Source: Methanosarcina sp. DH2 (lineage in GTDB: Archaea; Halobacteriota; Methanosarcinia; Methanosarcinales; Methanosarcinaceae). Taken from it: a DNA stretch of 55,811 bases. Both the position numbers and the translations under genes were made by a program. The notes under the pieces were generated by a model, which did not search any database, was not told the DNA's origin, and saw only the letters and a program-made list of their open reading frames with translations. The stretch spans positions 2,207 through 58,017 of the forward strand of contig NZ_WJBI01000006.1 of NCBI RefSeq assembly GCF_020804225.1, written 5' to 3'. Of the stretch, positions 1 through 9,332 are shown one piece after another. Position 1 is the stretch's first letter; each line of letters begins with the position of its first letter.

Positions 1-55
1 AATAGGATTGATAAAAATAGGATTGATAAAAATAGGATTGATAAGAATAGGGTAT
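1..55. repeat. short tandem repeats at the window edge
   Basis: The unit AATAGGATTGATAAA occurs three times in a row and then decays (AATAGGGTATTGATA). It lies just upstream of the VWA gene. The gene that should precede it is outside the window. No function can be read from it. Confidence 0.7.
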
Positions 56-131
56 TGATAATAACAGGATATTTGTAGGAATCAGGTGCTGATACAGGTA
101 AGGTGTTGATACGAAAGATTCAGCCGGGTTT

Positions 132-1754
132 TTGAACAGTCTGGATAGCGCCCCCGGGTCTTACTCTTTTTTCTCCAGAAACAGGCTCTGGCATGATTCT
201 CTTTCTGTCCAGAGACAGGCAGCTTTCCTGCTTGAGGGAGAGCTTAGAAGCACTATTGCTTATCCCCGGACGATTCCTCGCCATCTGCGTGAGAAAATAG
301 CTGAAGTGATTGCCCTTGAAATTCTCTTTGGGCAGCCATACGAAATAAAAGATACTGAGAGGTTCATAAGATTTTTCGGAGCATTTTACCCGATCTTACT
401 TACCCTGAGAAATTCAAGACCGTGGCCCGGACTTCAGAAGATTGCAAAAAGAAGCAGAGGAGCAGGAATTGCGTGCCTGAAGCTTCTTCTTCCTCTAGTC
501 TATGACCTTATGGAACGTTTTTCAGCAGCCCGGGAGAGGGGTTTGGAAACAGGTTTACTGAAAAGACTTGATGCCGAAACAGAAGCCATCCTCAGGGAAT
601 TCGAAAAAATCCTCAAACAAACTTTCCTTCTCCGGGAGAGCAGTTCCGACGATTTTTCTGCACAGGGTTTTCAGGGCTCTAACCCTATTTCCGGACAGCC
701 TGACCTTTATGAAGCTATCTTCAGTTTCATGGAGAAGGATGGATGCCAGTGTTTTCTTGACGGGATAATGGAAGGGCTGTACTGCAGGATGCAGGAGTTT
801 ATCTCTGAAATGGAAGAAAACCTGGACCTTTTTGATACCCTTGCACTTCTTTTCCCTGGCAGGAGCTGGAGTTATTCCGTAAAAGAGCTTAAAAAAGAGC
901 CTTTTTATGTCCAGCTCAAGATGCTGAAAAATTATTCGGCTTTTTTTGAAAAAAATCCTGACCTCAGGAAAATAGTAAATTTTATAGGCAGGCGGGAATT
1001 TGACCCTCCGGCTGCCCGCATACGCTACTCTCCTTTTGGAAAAAACAGGATCCAGAATGTGCGTTTTTCAGACTCAATAAATAACCTGCTGCCCATGGAA
1101 GCCGCAAAGCTCCTTAACCCGGCTCTGAAGCGTAAGTTCTATGCTGACATGCTTGAAGGAAAACTCCTGAGCTACCAGCTGCTTGGCAAACACTACACAG
1201 GCCCCCCCCGTATAAAGCCCAGGGGACCTATGATTGCGCTCGTTGACACTTCTGGCTCCATGCACGGGACCCCCCAGACTCTTGCCAAGGCTGCAGTGCT
1301 TGCCATGGCAAAGCTGATGCTCTCCCAGCAGCGGGACATGAAGGTCATCCTCTTTGCTTCTACAAGCCAGCATCTGGAAATAGAACTCAGCAGCAAAAAG
1401 AGGATGTCAGAAAAGTTCCTGAACTTCTTGCTGTATACTTTTGGCGGCGGGACGGATTTCAATACTGCGCTTGCTTCAGGCCTTAAATCCCTTAAGGAAA
1501 AGGACTTTCAGGGTGCGGACCTGCTTTTTATCACTGACGGAAAGTCAGAAATCTCTGATGAACTTGTTCTGGCTCGCTGGGAAGAGGCAAAAAAGAAGTA
1601 TAACGCACAGGTCTACTCGCTTATCATTGGAGGCAGCGGAGCAGGCGGGCTTTCACAGATTTCGGATTATACATATATAGTGGAGATGGAGCAGGGTTCT
1701 GAAGGCACTGGTGGAAGAGTGAAACTGGTAAATTGTGAGACTGGAAAACAGTAA
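132..1754 (+). CDS. VWA-domain protein, ViaA/CoxE-like
   Basis: A 540-residue soluble protein. The C-terminal third is a von Willebrand factor A domain: the metal-ion-dependent adhesion site DTSGS near residue 375, GGGTDF near 437 and FITDG near 465. The long helical N-terminal part and the overall size recall ViaA, the partner of MoxR/RavA-type AAA+ ATPases, which load or remodel metal-containing complexes in the cytoplasm. That partnership is known for the family. The ATPase gene is not in the window and would be expected just upstream. The TTG at 132 is the best start I see, but the frame is open further upstream, so the true start may be earlier. No signal peptide or membrane segment is visible. 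Confidence 0.8.
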   Translation: MNSLDSAPGSYSFFSRNRLWHDSLSVQRQAAFLLEGELRSTIAYPRTIPRHLREKIAEVIALEILFGQPYEIKDTERFIRFFGAFYPILLTLRNSRPWPGLQKIAKRSRGAGIACLKLLLPLVYDLMERFSAARERGLETGLLKRLDAETEAILREFEKILKQTFLLRESSSDDFSAQGFQGSNPISGQPDLYEAIFSFMEKDGCQCFLDGIMEGLYCRMQEFISEMEENLDLFDTLALLFPGRSWSYSVKELKKEPFYVQLKMLKNYSAFFEKNPDLRKIVNFIGRREFDPPAARIRYSPFGKNRIQNVRFSDSINNLLPMEAAKLLNPALKRKFYADMLEGKLLSYQLLGKHYTGPPRIKPRGPMIALVDTSGSMHGTPQTLAKAAVLAMAKLMLSQQRDMKVILFASTSQHLEIELSSKKRMSEKFLNFLLYTFGGGTDFNTALASGLKSLKEKDFQGADLLFITDGKSEISDELVLARWEEAKKKYNAQVYSLIIGGSGAGGLSQISDYTYIVEMEQGSEGTGGRVKLVNCETGKQ

Positions 1755-1790
1755 AACTAACGAATTTTGAGGATAGCTAAAGCAGCTTAC

Positions 1791-1919
1791 ATGAAGGGGT
1801 TAGGCAAATACATGAATATGCCTATTACGATCAATAAAACAATAACGATGGACAGAATTGCACTTATAAGTTGTTTTGGGCTCATTCTACTGCTCCAGTT
1901 TAGCTTTAATAGCTGTTAA
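1791..1919 (+). CDS. possible 42-residue membrane peptide
   Basis: A short frame (ATG at 1791, TAA at 1917) encodes a basic N-terminal half followed by one hydrophobic segment (ALISCFGLILLLQFSF). A GAGGA lies about 15 bases upstream, too far for a good ribosome binding site; a second in-frame ATG is at 1812. It could be a small membrane protein or chance. I cannot assign a function. Confidence 0.22.
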   Translation: MKGLGKYMNMPITINKTITMDRIALISCFGLILLLQFSFNSC

Positions 1920-2094
1920 CTATAAAAACCGTTTCATTTAATCTCGAACATTTTGTATATGGTTATTAAAATAAATTAAAAGCTATCAATAGGTTAACGT
2001 CCTTTATCAATTTATAATTATCATTACCATTTTTATAGTATTCTTCGTCAGTCAGTCGGTGAATCAATTAATCAATCTTCTCAAAGTGAAAATA

Positions 2095-2358
2095 ATGGTA
2101 AGCCAGAAACTTATCCAGGACTAGCAAATCGAAGACATCCTTTAAAAAGCAAAGTTCCTTCGCCTTGTCCTTTCCGATGCCAATACTCCGTACATCCTCC
2201 CCATAGCTTTTGGCTACAGGGAACAATGCTATTCCTTCACATCTCCCGGGAAGGCAGAAAAATGAGGTCCTCAAAAAGAACCCCGGGGTCTGTTTCGAAG
2301 CCACCATCGAAACCGAAATTATCACCGCCGAAGGTCCCGCAAGCTAAGATAAATATGT
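2095..2358 (+). pseudogene. dead copy of the PNPOx-fold gene at 4609
   Basis: This stretch aligns by eye with the intact gene at 4609-5073 from its ATG onward (MVSQKLIQD versus MGSKKLIQN). A TAG stops it at codon 10 (2122-2124) and a TAA follows at 2143-2145. After GYRE the frame shifts, and the second frame reads KNPGVCFEATIETEIITAEG, against KNPRVCFEADIETEVITADD in the intact copy. It then hits another stop and loses similarity. It is therefore an inactivated paralogue, not a gene. The two copies flank the ThDP enzyme gene, which points to an old duplication. Confidence 0.85.
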
Positions 2359-2389
2359 TCAATGTTCCATAACATAGTTCTTGAGATAG

Positions 2390-4102
2390 TCAGGTTGATT
2401 TAATGTACGGTCCCAGGACCATATCTTTATAAGATCCCCCTGCCGGGACCTTCGGATACAGGATCTCTTCCCTGTCCGTGCAAGCTTCCAGGAAGCAAGG
2501 TCCGTCTGCATCCATAAATGCTTCCATTTTCTCTTTCAAATCATTTCTGCTGCTTACCCTCTCCGCATAACTGAAGCCAAACGACCTTGCAATCTCTGCA
2601 AAATTCACATCTTTTGGCCTTTGTGTTCCTGTGCGTGTTCCTTCATAAGATATATCCTGAAGGTTCTGGACCATACCATCGCTTCTGTTGTTCAGCATGA
2701 GTATCTTGATTGGAAGGTCCAGCGATACGATGGTATGCAGTTCTCCCAGATTCATCCTCAGACTGCCGTCACCATCGATTGCTATGACTCCTGAATGCGG
2801 GTTCGCATAATGGACACCGATTGCTGTGGGCATGGAAAAGCCCATTGTGCCGAAGGAGCCGGAAGTCATGAAAGATTTTGGGCATTGCATTGGCAGGTAC
2901 TGTGCTGCGAGCATCTGATGGTTGCCTACACCGGTGGTTATCTTTGTGCTTCCGTCAACGTAGTTTGCAAGCATTGAAATGACCCCGGCAGCCTGTATGT
3001 ATTCGGATGTCCTGTTGTAATCCAGAGGCCACGACCTTTTCAGGTCTCTTGCACGCATCTGCCATTCCCGAATATCCAGACAGATGTCATGCTTCCTGGC
3101 ATAGTTCAACAGGTCGCGGAGCGCTGTGGCAGCATCCCCTATGAATGTGAATTTCGGACTGCGCTCGATTTTTATCTGATGCATTTTCTCGGGATTGATG
3201 TCGATGTAAGCTATGTCAGTACCTATTGCAAACCCAACCTTTTCCGCAACCCGGTCATCCCACCTTACCCCAATAGCGAAGAAGAAGTCGTTCTCCTGTA
3301 TGAGCATGTTCGCATAAGGTGTACCGAACATTCCCAGCATTCCCAGGTTCAGGTCATCCCTTTCGTCAACGACGCCCTTTGCCATGAGCGTATTGACAGA
3401 AGGTATTCCGAAAAGCTCATTGAATTCCCTGACAGCCTGGCTTCCGGGCTCCGAGTTCAGACCGCCTCCAAGATAGAGCAGGGGTCTTCTGGAGTTGAGC
3501 AGCAGTCTAAAAAAATCATTGCATTGTTCTTCAGACAGATGTCTATCATCGTGATAACTTCCCTCGAACCTTGTGATGTTCATACCATGATACTCATGGT
3601 TTTTCATCTGTTTGTCAAGGGGAAAATCTATGACTATAGGTCCGGGTTTTCCTGACTTTGCAAAGTAATAGGCATCCTTGACTATGGTTTCTATGTCATC
3701 ATCATTGGAGAGCTGTATGACCTTTTTGGCTGCATCCCTGAAGATACCTTTGACGTTAATATGCTGGAAGGAATCGGTGCCTATCTTATGCTCAGGGACC
3801 TGCCCCGCAAATACAAGCAGGGGAATGCTGTCCCCATAAGCATCGGCAACGCTGGTGAGCGTATTAGTTATAGCAGGTCCGGATGTGACTATGGCTACAC
3901 CTACCTGGTTGCTTGACCGTGAATAACCTGCTGCGCTGAATGCTGCCGATTGCTCGTTGGAATTAACTATAATCTCAATATCACTGTGTCTGAGGGCATG
4001 GAATACCGGAAGTATTGCTGCTCCCGTATAGCCAAAGATGTGTTTGACACCAAGATCCTCCAGACACTTAATCAGGACTTCTGCTCCATTCATTTCTTTC
4101 AT
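2390..4102 (-). CDS. ThDP-dependent acetolactate synthase-like enzyme
   Basis: A 570-residue protein of the acetohydroxyacid synthase/pyruvate oxidase family, which use thiamine diphosphate to decarboxylate pyruvate and transfer the two-carbon unit. The N-terminal PYR domain carries the catalytic glutamate in SNEQSAAF (E50) and the TSGPAITN loop. The central domain has the Rossmann-like QVPEHKIGTDSFQ region. The C-terminal PP domain has the ThDP/Mg motif GDGSLRMNLGEL...LNN. I chose the ATG at 4102 (MKEMNGAEVL) because CGGGAG lies 7 bases before it. No regulatory small subunit (ilvN/ilvH type) and no other branched-chain genes are adjacent, so it may be a stand-alone catabolic enzyme or a different ThDP carboligase rather than the biosynthetic IlvB. 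Confidence 0.82.
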   Translation of the reverse strand: MKEMNGAEVLIKCLEDLGVKHIFGYTGAAILPVFHALRHSDIEIIVNSNEQSAAFSAAGYSRSSNQVGVAIVTSGPAITNTLTSVADAYGDSIPLLVFAGQVPEHKIGTDSFQHINVKGIFRDAAKKVIQLSNDDDIETIVKDAYYFAKSGKPGPIVIDFPLDKQMKNHEYHGMNITRFEGSYHDDRHLSEEQCNDFFRLLLNSRRPLLYLGGGLNSEPGSQAVREFNELFGIPSVNTLMAKGVVDERDDLNLGMLGMFGTPYANMLIQENDFFFAIGVRWDDRVAEKVGFAIGTDIAYIDINPEKMHQIKIERSPKFTFIGDAATALRDLLNYARKHDICLDIREWQMRARDLKRSWPLDYNRTSEYIQAAGVISMLANYVDGSTKITTGVGNHQMLAAQYLPMQCPKSFMTSGSFGTMGFSMPTAIGVHYANPHSGVIAIDGDGSLRMNLGELHTIVSLDLPIKILMLNNRSDGMVQNLQDISYEGTRTGTQRPKDVNFAEIARSFGFSYAERVSSRNDLKEKMEAFMDADGPCFLEACTDREEILYPKVPAGGSYKDMVLGPYIKST

Positions 4103-4489
4103 CTTAAAACTCCCGGAAAGAAACAAAACTGGCACAGGACGCACTATTCAGTATAATAACCAAAAACAGCACACTTGAGCCAGAATAGTTTCTTTTTCTT
4201 GCTCAAGCGAATAGTACTACCACTAATACAACTGCTACGGATACAGGTAAATTAGATTCCGTGTAGTTTGTGGTAGAACTTAACATTATAAAAGTAAAGG
4301 GAGAATATTATACTTAAGGGTTGCCATGGGTTTTTCTGTCTGTTCAGCATCGGATCGTAGGGTGTAAGTCATTGAAAACCGGTTGCAGAAGAACTATTAA
4401 TAAACATGCCCATACAAGCTGAAAGTGCCTTTTTTCAAGTTTGATCTTTTTTCAAGTATCATCTTATCTGACATTGTTTTACATGTAAT

Positions 4490-4577
4490 GTTTAAATATA
4501 AATGAAAAGTTATCAGTTTAGTAAATGTTACAGAATTTTAGTAAATGTTATAGAATTTTAGTAAATGTTATAGAATT
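4490..4577 (+). promoter_or_regulatory. TATA box followed by three 20-bp direct repeats
   Basis: A TATA-like element (TTTAAATATA, 4490-4499) is followed by three adjacent copies of TTAGTAAATGTTATAGAATT at 4518-4537, 4538-4557 and 4558-4577; the first differs by one base. The spacing puts the predicted transcription start at the first repeat, so the array would lie over the start site and in the leader of the gene at 4609. This suggests a repressor-binding array; that is inference. Confidence 0.5.
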
Positions 4578-4608
4578 ATTCACAAACTATCTCTTTCAGG
4601 TGAATAGC

Positions 4609-5073
4609 ATGGGAAGCAAGAAACTGATCCAGAACCCCCGGCAAATCGAAGCCATCCTCGCAAACGCAAAGTTCATCCGCCTCGCCCTCTCAGACCCCGA
4701 AACCAGCAGCCCTTACCTTGTTCCCCTGTCCTTTGGCTATAAGGACAACGTAATCTACCTCCACGGCTCGTCCACAGGCAAGAAAATCGACATCATCAGG
4801 AAGAACCCCAGGGTCTGCTTCGAAGCCGACATCGAAACCGAAGTGATCACCGCTGATGACCCCTGCAAATACAATGTCCGTTACAGGAGTGTTATCGGAC
4901 ACGGGCAGGCACATTTTGTTGAAGATTACGATCAGAAAGTCGAGGGGCTTACCGTGCTTTCCGAGCATTACGGAGAAAAGGGGCCGTTTGAGTTTGAAGC
5001 ATGGAAGGTTAACAGGCTGTGTGTGATCAGGATTGAGATTGAGAAGATGACCGGGAAAGAAAGTGGATTTTAA
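4609..5073 (+). CDS. pyridoxamine 5'-phosphate oxidase-fold flavoprotein, NimA-like
   Basis: A 154-residue protein of the split-barrel FMN-binding family that includes 5-nitroimidazole reductases (Nim). Visible family features are the N-terminal helix (KKLIQNPRQIEAIL), the strand run LALSDPETSSPYLVPLSFGY, then VIYLHGSSTGKKIDIIRKNP and the closing VNRLCVIRIEIEKMTGKES. The likely job is FMN- or haem-dependent redox chemistry on a small molecule; the substrate cannot be read. I chose ATG 4609 because an AGGTGA sequence precedes it by a few bases and the dead paralogue at 2095 begins at the same place. A longer in-frame version from 4525 would run through the direct repeats and is unlikely. Confidence 0.75.
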   Translation: MGSKKLIQNPRQIEAILANAKFIRLALSDPETSSPYLVPLSFGYKDNVIYLHGSSTGKKIDIIRKNPRVCFEADIETEVITADDPCKYNVRYRSVIGHGQAHFVEDYDQKVEGLTVLSEHYGEKGPFEFEAWKVNRLCVIRIEIEKMTGKESGF

Positions 5074-5199
5074 TTTGCTTTCCTCTTAATTGTTAAAGTC
5101 TTCAATGAGGAGTTCACTGTAAAGTACTGTAAACGTGAAAATTTAACAATAAACCTTTTGTTGCCTTATATGATTATTGGCATACCTCTTCGGGGCTAG

Positions 5200-5650
5200 A
5201 TCGAGAATATCTCAGTTTTCTCTCCCTGCACCGCGCTGGGCCTGAGCCGGCTTTCCAGCCAGATAAAAAACAACCGACAAAACGACAACTCAACAAAGAG
5301 AGACAATAAGCTGAAGAAATGTCTACGGGCTAAAAAAAATACTTTCCTTAAGCTTGGAAGCCGCTTTTTAATTCCCAGGTAAATACAAGCGCCTCCGCCA
5401 GCTTGCCTGGCGGCTCTTCCCAAAAAGAAAGAAAATTGAGACTAAAGAAGAAGCTGGAAAAGAAATGTTTTTTAGGAAGTTTTAATCCTATTTGCATCCT
5501 GACAGGGTATTTGGCTTTTTCACTTTTTGGCCTTGATTCTTTCTTTTCTTTTTACTTTGAAAGCCGCTCTCCTGCGTCGAGCGTGGCAAGAACGACCCAA
5601 GATGATGAATATGGTTATACGGGTAAGAATATTTTTAATTAGTCCGCTTG
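5200..5650. repeat. copy 1 of a long interspersed intergenic repeat
   Basis: The 1.18 kb between 5074 and 6253 has no convincing gene. Part of it (5200-5650) shares blocks with 22612-23165, 38805-39630 and 44860-45480: a block with TTTTCTCTCCCTG, a hairpin block (CCGCCAG-cttgc-CTGGCGG, 5395-5413), a purine-rich stretch, and a block ending near CGCTCTCCTGCGTCGAGC. This copy stops at AATTAGTCCGCTTGAAC and lacks the palindromic tail present in other copies. Confidence 0.6.
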
Positions 5651-5709
5651 AACAAACCACTTACAACCTCACGACCGCAAGCCCCTCTTTACAAGCCCTA
5701 CAAGCTCAA

Positions 5710-5766
5710 AATAGAATAATCAGATCAGAATAGAATAATCGGATCAGAATAGAATAATCGGATCAG
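5710..5766. repeat. three tandem 19-bp repeats
   Basis: AATAGAATAATCGGATCAG occurs three times without a gap; the first copy has one substitution. It lies in the spacer before the surface protein gene. The rest of the spacer to 6253 is AT-rich and I see nothing else in it. Confidence 0.8.
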
Positions 5767-6253
5767 AAACTTCAAATTAAACATTCGGCGTTATTAATAC
5801 TAAAACTGCAAATATTATTACTAAAACTGAGAATATTAGATCACAACCTATTGGATCTTTAAAAACTAAATTATTAAGATTAGAGATATGTTAAAGAAGC
5901 AGAAGCCTTTTTTGCCAGACATGTCGGTAATTCACGATACAAGGATAATTCTTGATAAAAAGTAATTTGCGAAGAATTTTATAATATCATAGAGTGCTAT
6001 GATATAATACTCTAAATAACTGTTACAGATGATTCAAGTTTTGTTTTGCTCAAACATAGGAGTTTTGTGTTGGTGGAGGAGTCTCTGGAAATTAGCGGAG
6101 TTTATTCGAAACACAAGATAATGAATTCATTCGATTTGAAGTCTATTGTGGCTGATAGTATGTAATATTTTCTGGAATATAAACTAAAAAATACTGAATA
6201 TTTCATAGAGAACTTATTAATAAATGTTATTATTACCTGCCCGGGTGATCGTT

Positions 6254-8611
6254 ATGTTCAGACGAGAATTAGTAGCTTCTTTTCTTGTATTTTCTTTTAT
6301 CTTTGTATGCGTTCCTTCTGCTTTATGTATGAGTTCTCCGCAAACAATTTATGTTGCAGGGGACGGCAGCGGAGATTATAACTGCGCTGGAAAGAGCGAT
6401 CAGGTACAGATAAACCAGGCGCTGCAATTTGTAGCAAATAACAGTGAATATACAACTGTCCATCTTAAAGGACCTTTTACTTACGTTATTGATGATAGTA
6501 TCCTGATTGGCGACAATACAATTCTTGAGGGAGACTCCACTGCTGTGATAAAACTTGCTAACCACGCAGGCTGGCCTTCGATGAAGCCTCTTATCCAGCA
6601 GATGAGCGGCAAAGGAAATAACATTACAGTAAGGGGCTTTGAGGTCGATGGAAACTATGAGGGCAATCGTGAAATTCTGTTGGGTAGAGGATACTACAAT
6701 GTAATGTACTTTACTTACTGTAATAATGTAAAAGTATACGACATGTATATGCACAATGGGCATGGGGACGGATTGAGGGTAAACAAGGGTAAAAACATTC
6801 AGTTTTACAACAACACCATATACAAGCTGGGACACGACGGTCTGTTTGTACTCCGGAGTGAAAATGTGGAGGCATGGAACAACCGAATAACCTGCAGGAC
6901 CAATAGCGCTCTCAGAGTATGGAACTCAAACCACGTAAAATTCCACGATAACGTCATCGACTCCTTCCACCATTGGAGTGCAGGAGGTCCGGGAATACAG
7001 ATTGAAAAAGGACCTGATTCCTCAAATCAGACAGCGATCGTCAACTATGTAGAGGTGTATAACAATACTATCTGTAACAGTTTTGGACCTGGGATCTGGA
7101 TGCCAGATTATGATGAATCCACTAGCGTCGGTGATCAGGGAAAAAGTGTCCATATTCATCACAATATCTTCTACAGCACTGGCACTAATCCCAGTATTAC
7201 CTCAATCGGGGGCATTGTAGCGAGTGGATTCAATGGGACCCTTATCGAAAATAACTTATTTGACAGATGCTATGGTGCTGCTATCTACCTCACGTCCCCT
7301 CCGGAGTATATTCCGGCAGGTGGATTATTCAAGATTATTGTGCGCAATAACACAATCGTAAACACTCAAGAGGGTACAATAGATCCGAACGGGACAGGAT
7401 ATGCAGCAATAAATAATTTCCCCCAAATATACGATTTAGTGCTGCAAAATAACAGCCTTTACAATAATGTGCGTGGAGATTATAAAAACTGCACATCGAC
7501 AACAGATATATACGTTAATTCTCTTGCAGACCAGAAAAATCATGATTATCAGCTGCTGTCGGTTACAGGCCGCTGGGATGGAATAAAATGGGTTGATGCT
7601 GGAAAGGATATTGCGATAAAACTCAATAACATTGTCGCTTGCATTGCTCCTGCTCAAAGCGTTTCACCTGTCGTAAATGAAACTCAAATCACCACCAACG
7701 TATCATACAAGGAATTTCCTTCTATCTACGGTGATAAGATAGTGTGGCAGGATTATCGAAATGGAGACCTGGGAAATGCAAGCTGGGACATTTATATGTA
7801 CGATATAGCCACTTCGAAGGAAACTCGGATCACTACTAATGAATCGTGGCAGGAAAATCCTGAGATTTTTGGCGATAAAATAGTATGGGAAGACGGGCGC
7901 AATGGGAACCAGGATATCTATATGTACAATATTTCCACCAGCACAGAAACCCGGATTACAAACGATGAGTCGGATAACACTCACCCTGCTATCTATGGTG
8001 ACAAAATCGTATGGGAAGAAAGGCTCGATGCAGGAAACCATGATATCTACATGTACAGTATTTCCGCCCGCAAAGAAATCCGGATCACAAACGGCAAATC
8101 AGATAATATTCACCCTGCTATCTACGGTGACCGGATAGTATGGGAAAGGCATGATGGAGGAAACCATGATATCTGCATGTACGCTATTTCCACTCATAAG
8201 GTAACTCAAATCACTAAAAACGGAAAAGCCTGTAATCCTGCTATCTATGATGATAGGATCGTGTGGGAGGATTATCGCCTTGCAGATGAGTATGATCTCT
8301 CAAGTTCGGATATTTTTAAATATGATCTCTCCACTCACAGGGTAACTCAGATCTCAACCAGCGGAAGAGCACATAATTCTGCAATCTATGGTGACAGGAT
8401 TGTATGGTATGATTTCCGGAACGGCAACGATGATATATATATGTATAATATCACCGCTTCCAGCGAAATTCAGATTACCACAAATATATCAGAGCAGGAA
8501 TTTCCCGCAATCTTTGGTGACAGAATAGTGTGGCAGGATTACCGAAATGTACAGTATAACCCTGATATATATATGGGTAATATTAGCTACCCATCTGCCT
8601 CTGCTTTCTAA
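6254..8611 (+). CDS. secreted surface protein: beta-helix plus TolB-like propeller
   Basis: A 785-residue exported protein. A hydrophobic signal sequence (FLVFSFIFVCVPSALC) follows the start. Residues about 30-450 are a right-handed parallel beta-helix with recurring N-x-I/V-x-x-N-x-I strands of the pectate-lyase/NosD kind. After a linker, residues about 490-785 hold seven repeats of the form 'P-x-I-Y-G-D-K-I-V-W-x-D...DIYMYNIS...ITTN', fitting a seven-bladed TolB-like propeller. Similar proteins are common in the Methanosarcina envelope and are thought to act in adhesion or polysaccharide turnover. ATG 6254 was chosen because GGTGATC lies just before it, a strong match to the anti-SD of methanogen 16S rRNA. 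The gene is flanked by repeat-rich spacers and looks monocistronic. Confidence 0.85.
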   Translation: MFRRELVASFLVFSFIFVCVPSALCMSSPQTIYVAGDGSGDYNCAGKSDQVQINQALQFVANNSEYTTVHLKGPFTYVIDDSILIGDNTILEGDSTAVIKLANHAGWPSMKPLIQQMSGKGNNITVRGFEVDGNYEGNREILLGRGYYNVMYFTYCNNVKVYDMYMHNGHGDGLRVNKGKNIQFYNNTIYKLGHDGLFVLRSENVEAWNNRITCRTNSALRVWNSNHVKFHDNVIDSFHHWSAGGPGIQIEKGPDSSNQTAIVNYVEVYNNTICNSFGPGIWMPDYDESTSVGDQGKSVHIHHNIFYSTGTNPSITSIGGIVASGFNGTLIENNLFDRCYGAAIYLTSPPEYIPAGGLFKIIVRNNTIVNTQEGTIDPNGTGYAAINNFPQIYDLVLQNNSLYNNVRGDYKNCTSTTDIYVNSLADQKNHDYQLLSVTGRWDGIKWVDAGKDIAIKLNNIVACIAPAQSVSPVVNETQITTNVSYKEFPSIYGDKIVWQDYRNGDLGNASWDIYMYDIATSKETRITTNESWQENPEIFGDKIVWEDGRNGNQDIYMYNISTSTETRITNDESDNTHPAIYGDKIVWEERLDAGNHDIYMYSISARKEIRITNGKSDNIHPAIYGDRIVWERHDGGNHDICMYAISTHKVTQITKNGKACNPAIYDDRIVWEDYRLADEYDLSSSDIFKYDLSTHRVTQISTSGRAHNSAIYGDRIVWYDFRNGNDDIYMYNITASSEIQITTNISEQEFPAIFGDRIVWQDYRNVQYNPDIYMGNISYPSASAF

Positions 8612-8641
8612 GTATCCGCCGTATCCGGAAAAGCACCTCTT

Positions 8642-8772
8642 ACAGTGAGATTATCAGATAAAAATGATCCTGAATTCCAGCATCCATCAAGCAGAGCTCA
8701 GGCTATCAAGATCCTTGTAAATACTCTTAGTTATGGGGCGTTCATTGAACTTAATCCAGAAGATAAGAAAAA
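8642..8772 (+). pseudogene. remnant of a family-B DNA polymerase (motif B region)
   Basis: In one frame this reads RAQAIKILVNTLSYGAFIE followed by LNPEDKK. It lines up with the polymerase fragment of the element at 12317-18776 (QQKALKILNNSTT-stop-GIYIEMHPKNKEK). K-x(6)-Y-G is the conserved motif B of family-B polymerases. The frame closes soon after, and no other polymerase motif is visible nearby. A further open stretch (8780-8925, ending RVRNILH-stop) in another frame is unassigned. This appears to be the decayed trace of a second polymerase-bearing element just downstream of the surface protein gene. Confidence 0.55.
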
Positions 8773-9087
8773 TTTCATAAGCCTAAGGCTGTTCTTGATT
8801 TCCTGAGCCAAAGGTATCCTGAAATTAAATTTGATATTTCGAATGAACTCGCAAAAATAAGAGCTGTAAATAGTATCAGGGAAATTATGGGAAGGGTGAG
8901 GAATATATTGCATTGATACCTGTGGAATGAGACAATATTTGAGGGTAGATTCCAACCCTATTCTCCCCCTGTTCTTGTACCATCAGGCTATAATTGGCTC
9001 GTACCTATGTGCTCCCAGGTTGGCTTTATCTGTGATCTCTGTGTAAACTCAACGACCTGAACCCCATAATAAAGGAAGGTAATTTAA

Positions 9088-9162
9088 ATGTACAAAAGTG
9101 TAATGCCGGCAAGAAACCTAAACCTATTTCATGAAGAAAAACTAAAAGCACATTTGGTGTAA
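9088..9162 (+). CDS. possible 24-residue peptide
   Basis: ATG at 9088 is preceded by AAGGAAGGT, a fair ribosome binding site, and the frame runs to a TAA at 9160. The peptide is polar and basic (starting MYKSVMPARN). It is followed at once by another small frame. It may be a leader or a relic; nothing supports expression beyond the ribosome binding site. Confidence 0.2.
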   Translation: MYKSVMPARNLNLFHEEKLKAHLV

Positions 9163-9164
9163 GT

Positions 9165-9314
9165 GTGTCTCAAATAGATCTTTCAGATGGAGATCTTATT
9201 GTTTTTATTGGTGGTATCATTTTAGGAATTAGTTCAGGTCTTTTAACAAATGTATGGGTCACAAGTAAAGGAAATCAAGGCACAGCTCAGTGGTACTTTA
9301 TTGACAAATTATGA
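9165..9314 (+). CDS. possible 49-residue single-pass membrane protein
   Basis: From a GTG at 9165 the frame encodes one strongly hydrophobic helix (LIVFIGGIILGISSGLLTNV) followed by a short polar tail and stops at 9312. It lies 18 bases before the start of the next gene at 9333 and could be translated with it. No family is recognised. The GTG start is weak. Confidence 0.3.
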   Translation: MSQIDLSDGDLIVFIGGIILGISSGLLTNVWVTSKGNQGTAQWYFIDKL

Positions 9315-9332
9315 AATATAGGAGTGAGTAAA

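Noticed and set aside
3089-3655. 188-residue frame on the plus strand
   Set aside because: It lies opposite the conserved ThDP enzyme gene and shows no protein-like features.
2390-4144. Start of the ThDP enzyme at 4144
   Set aside because: The extra 14 residues are unlike the family, and the ribosome binding site lies before the ATG at 4102.
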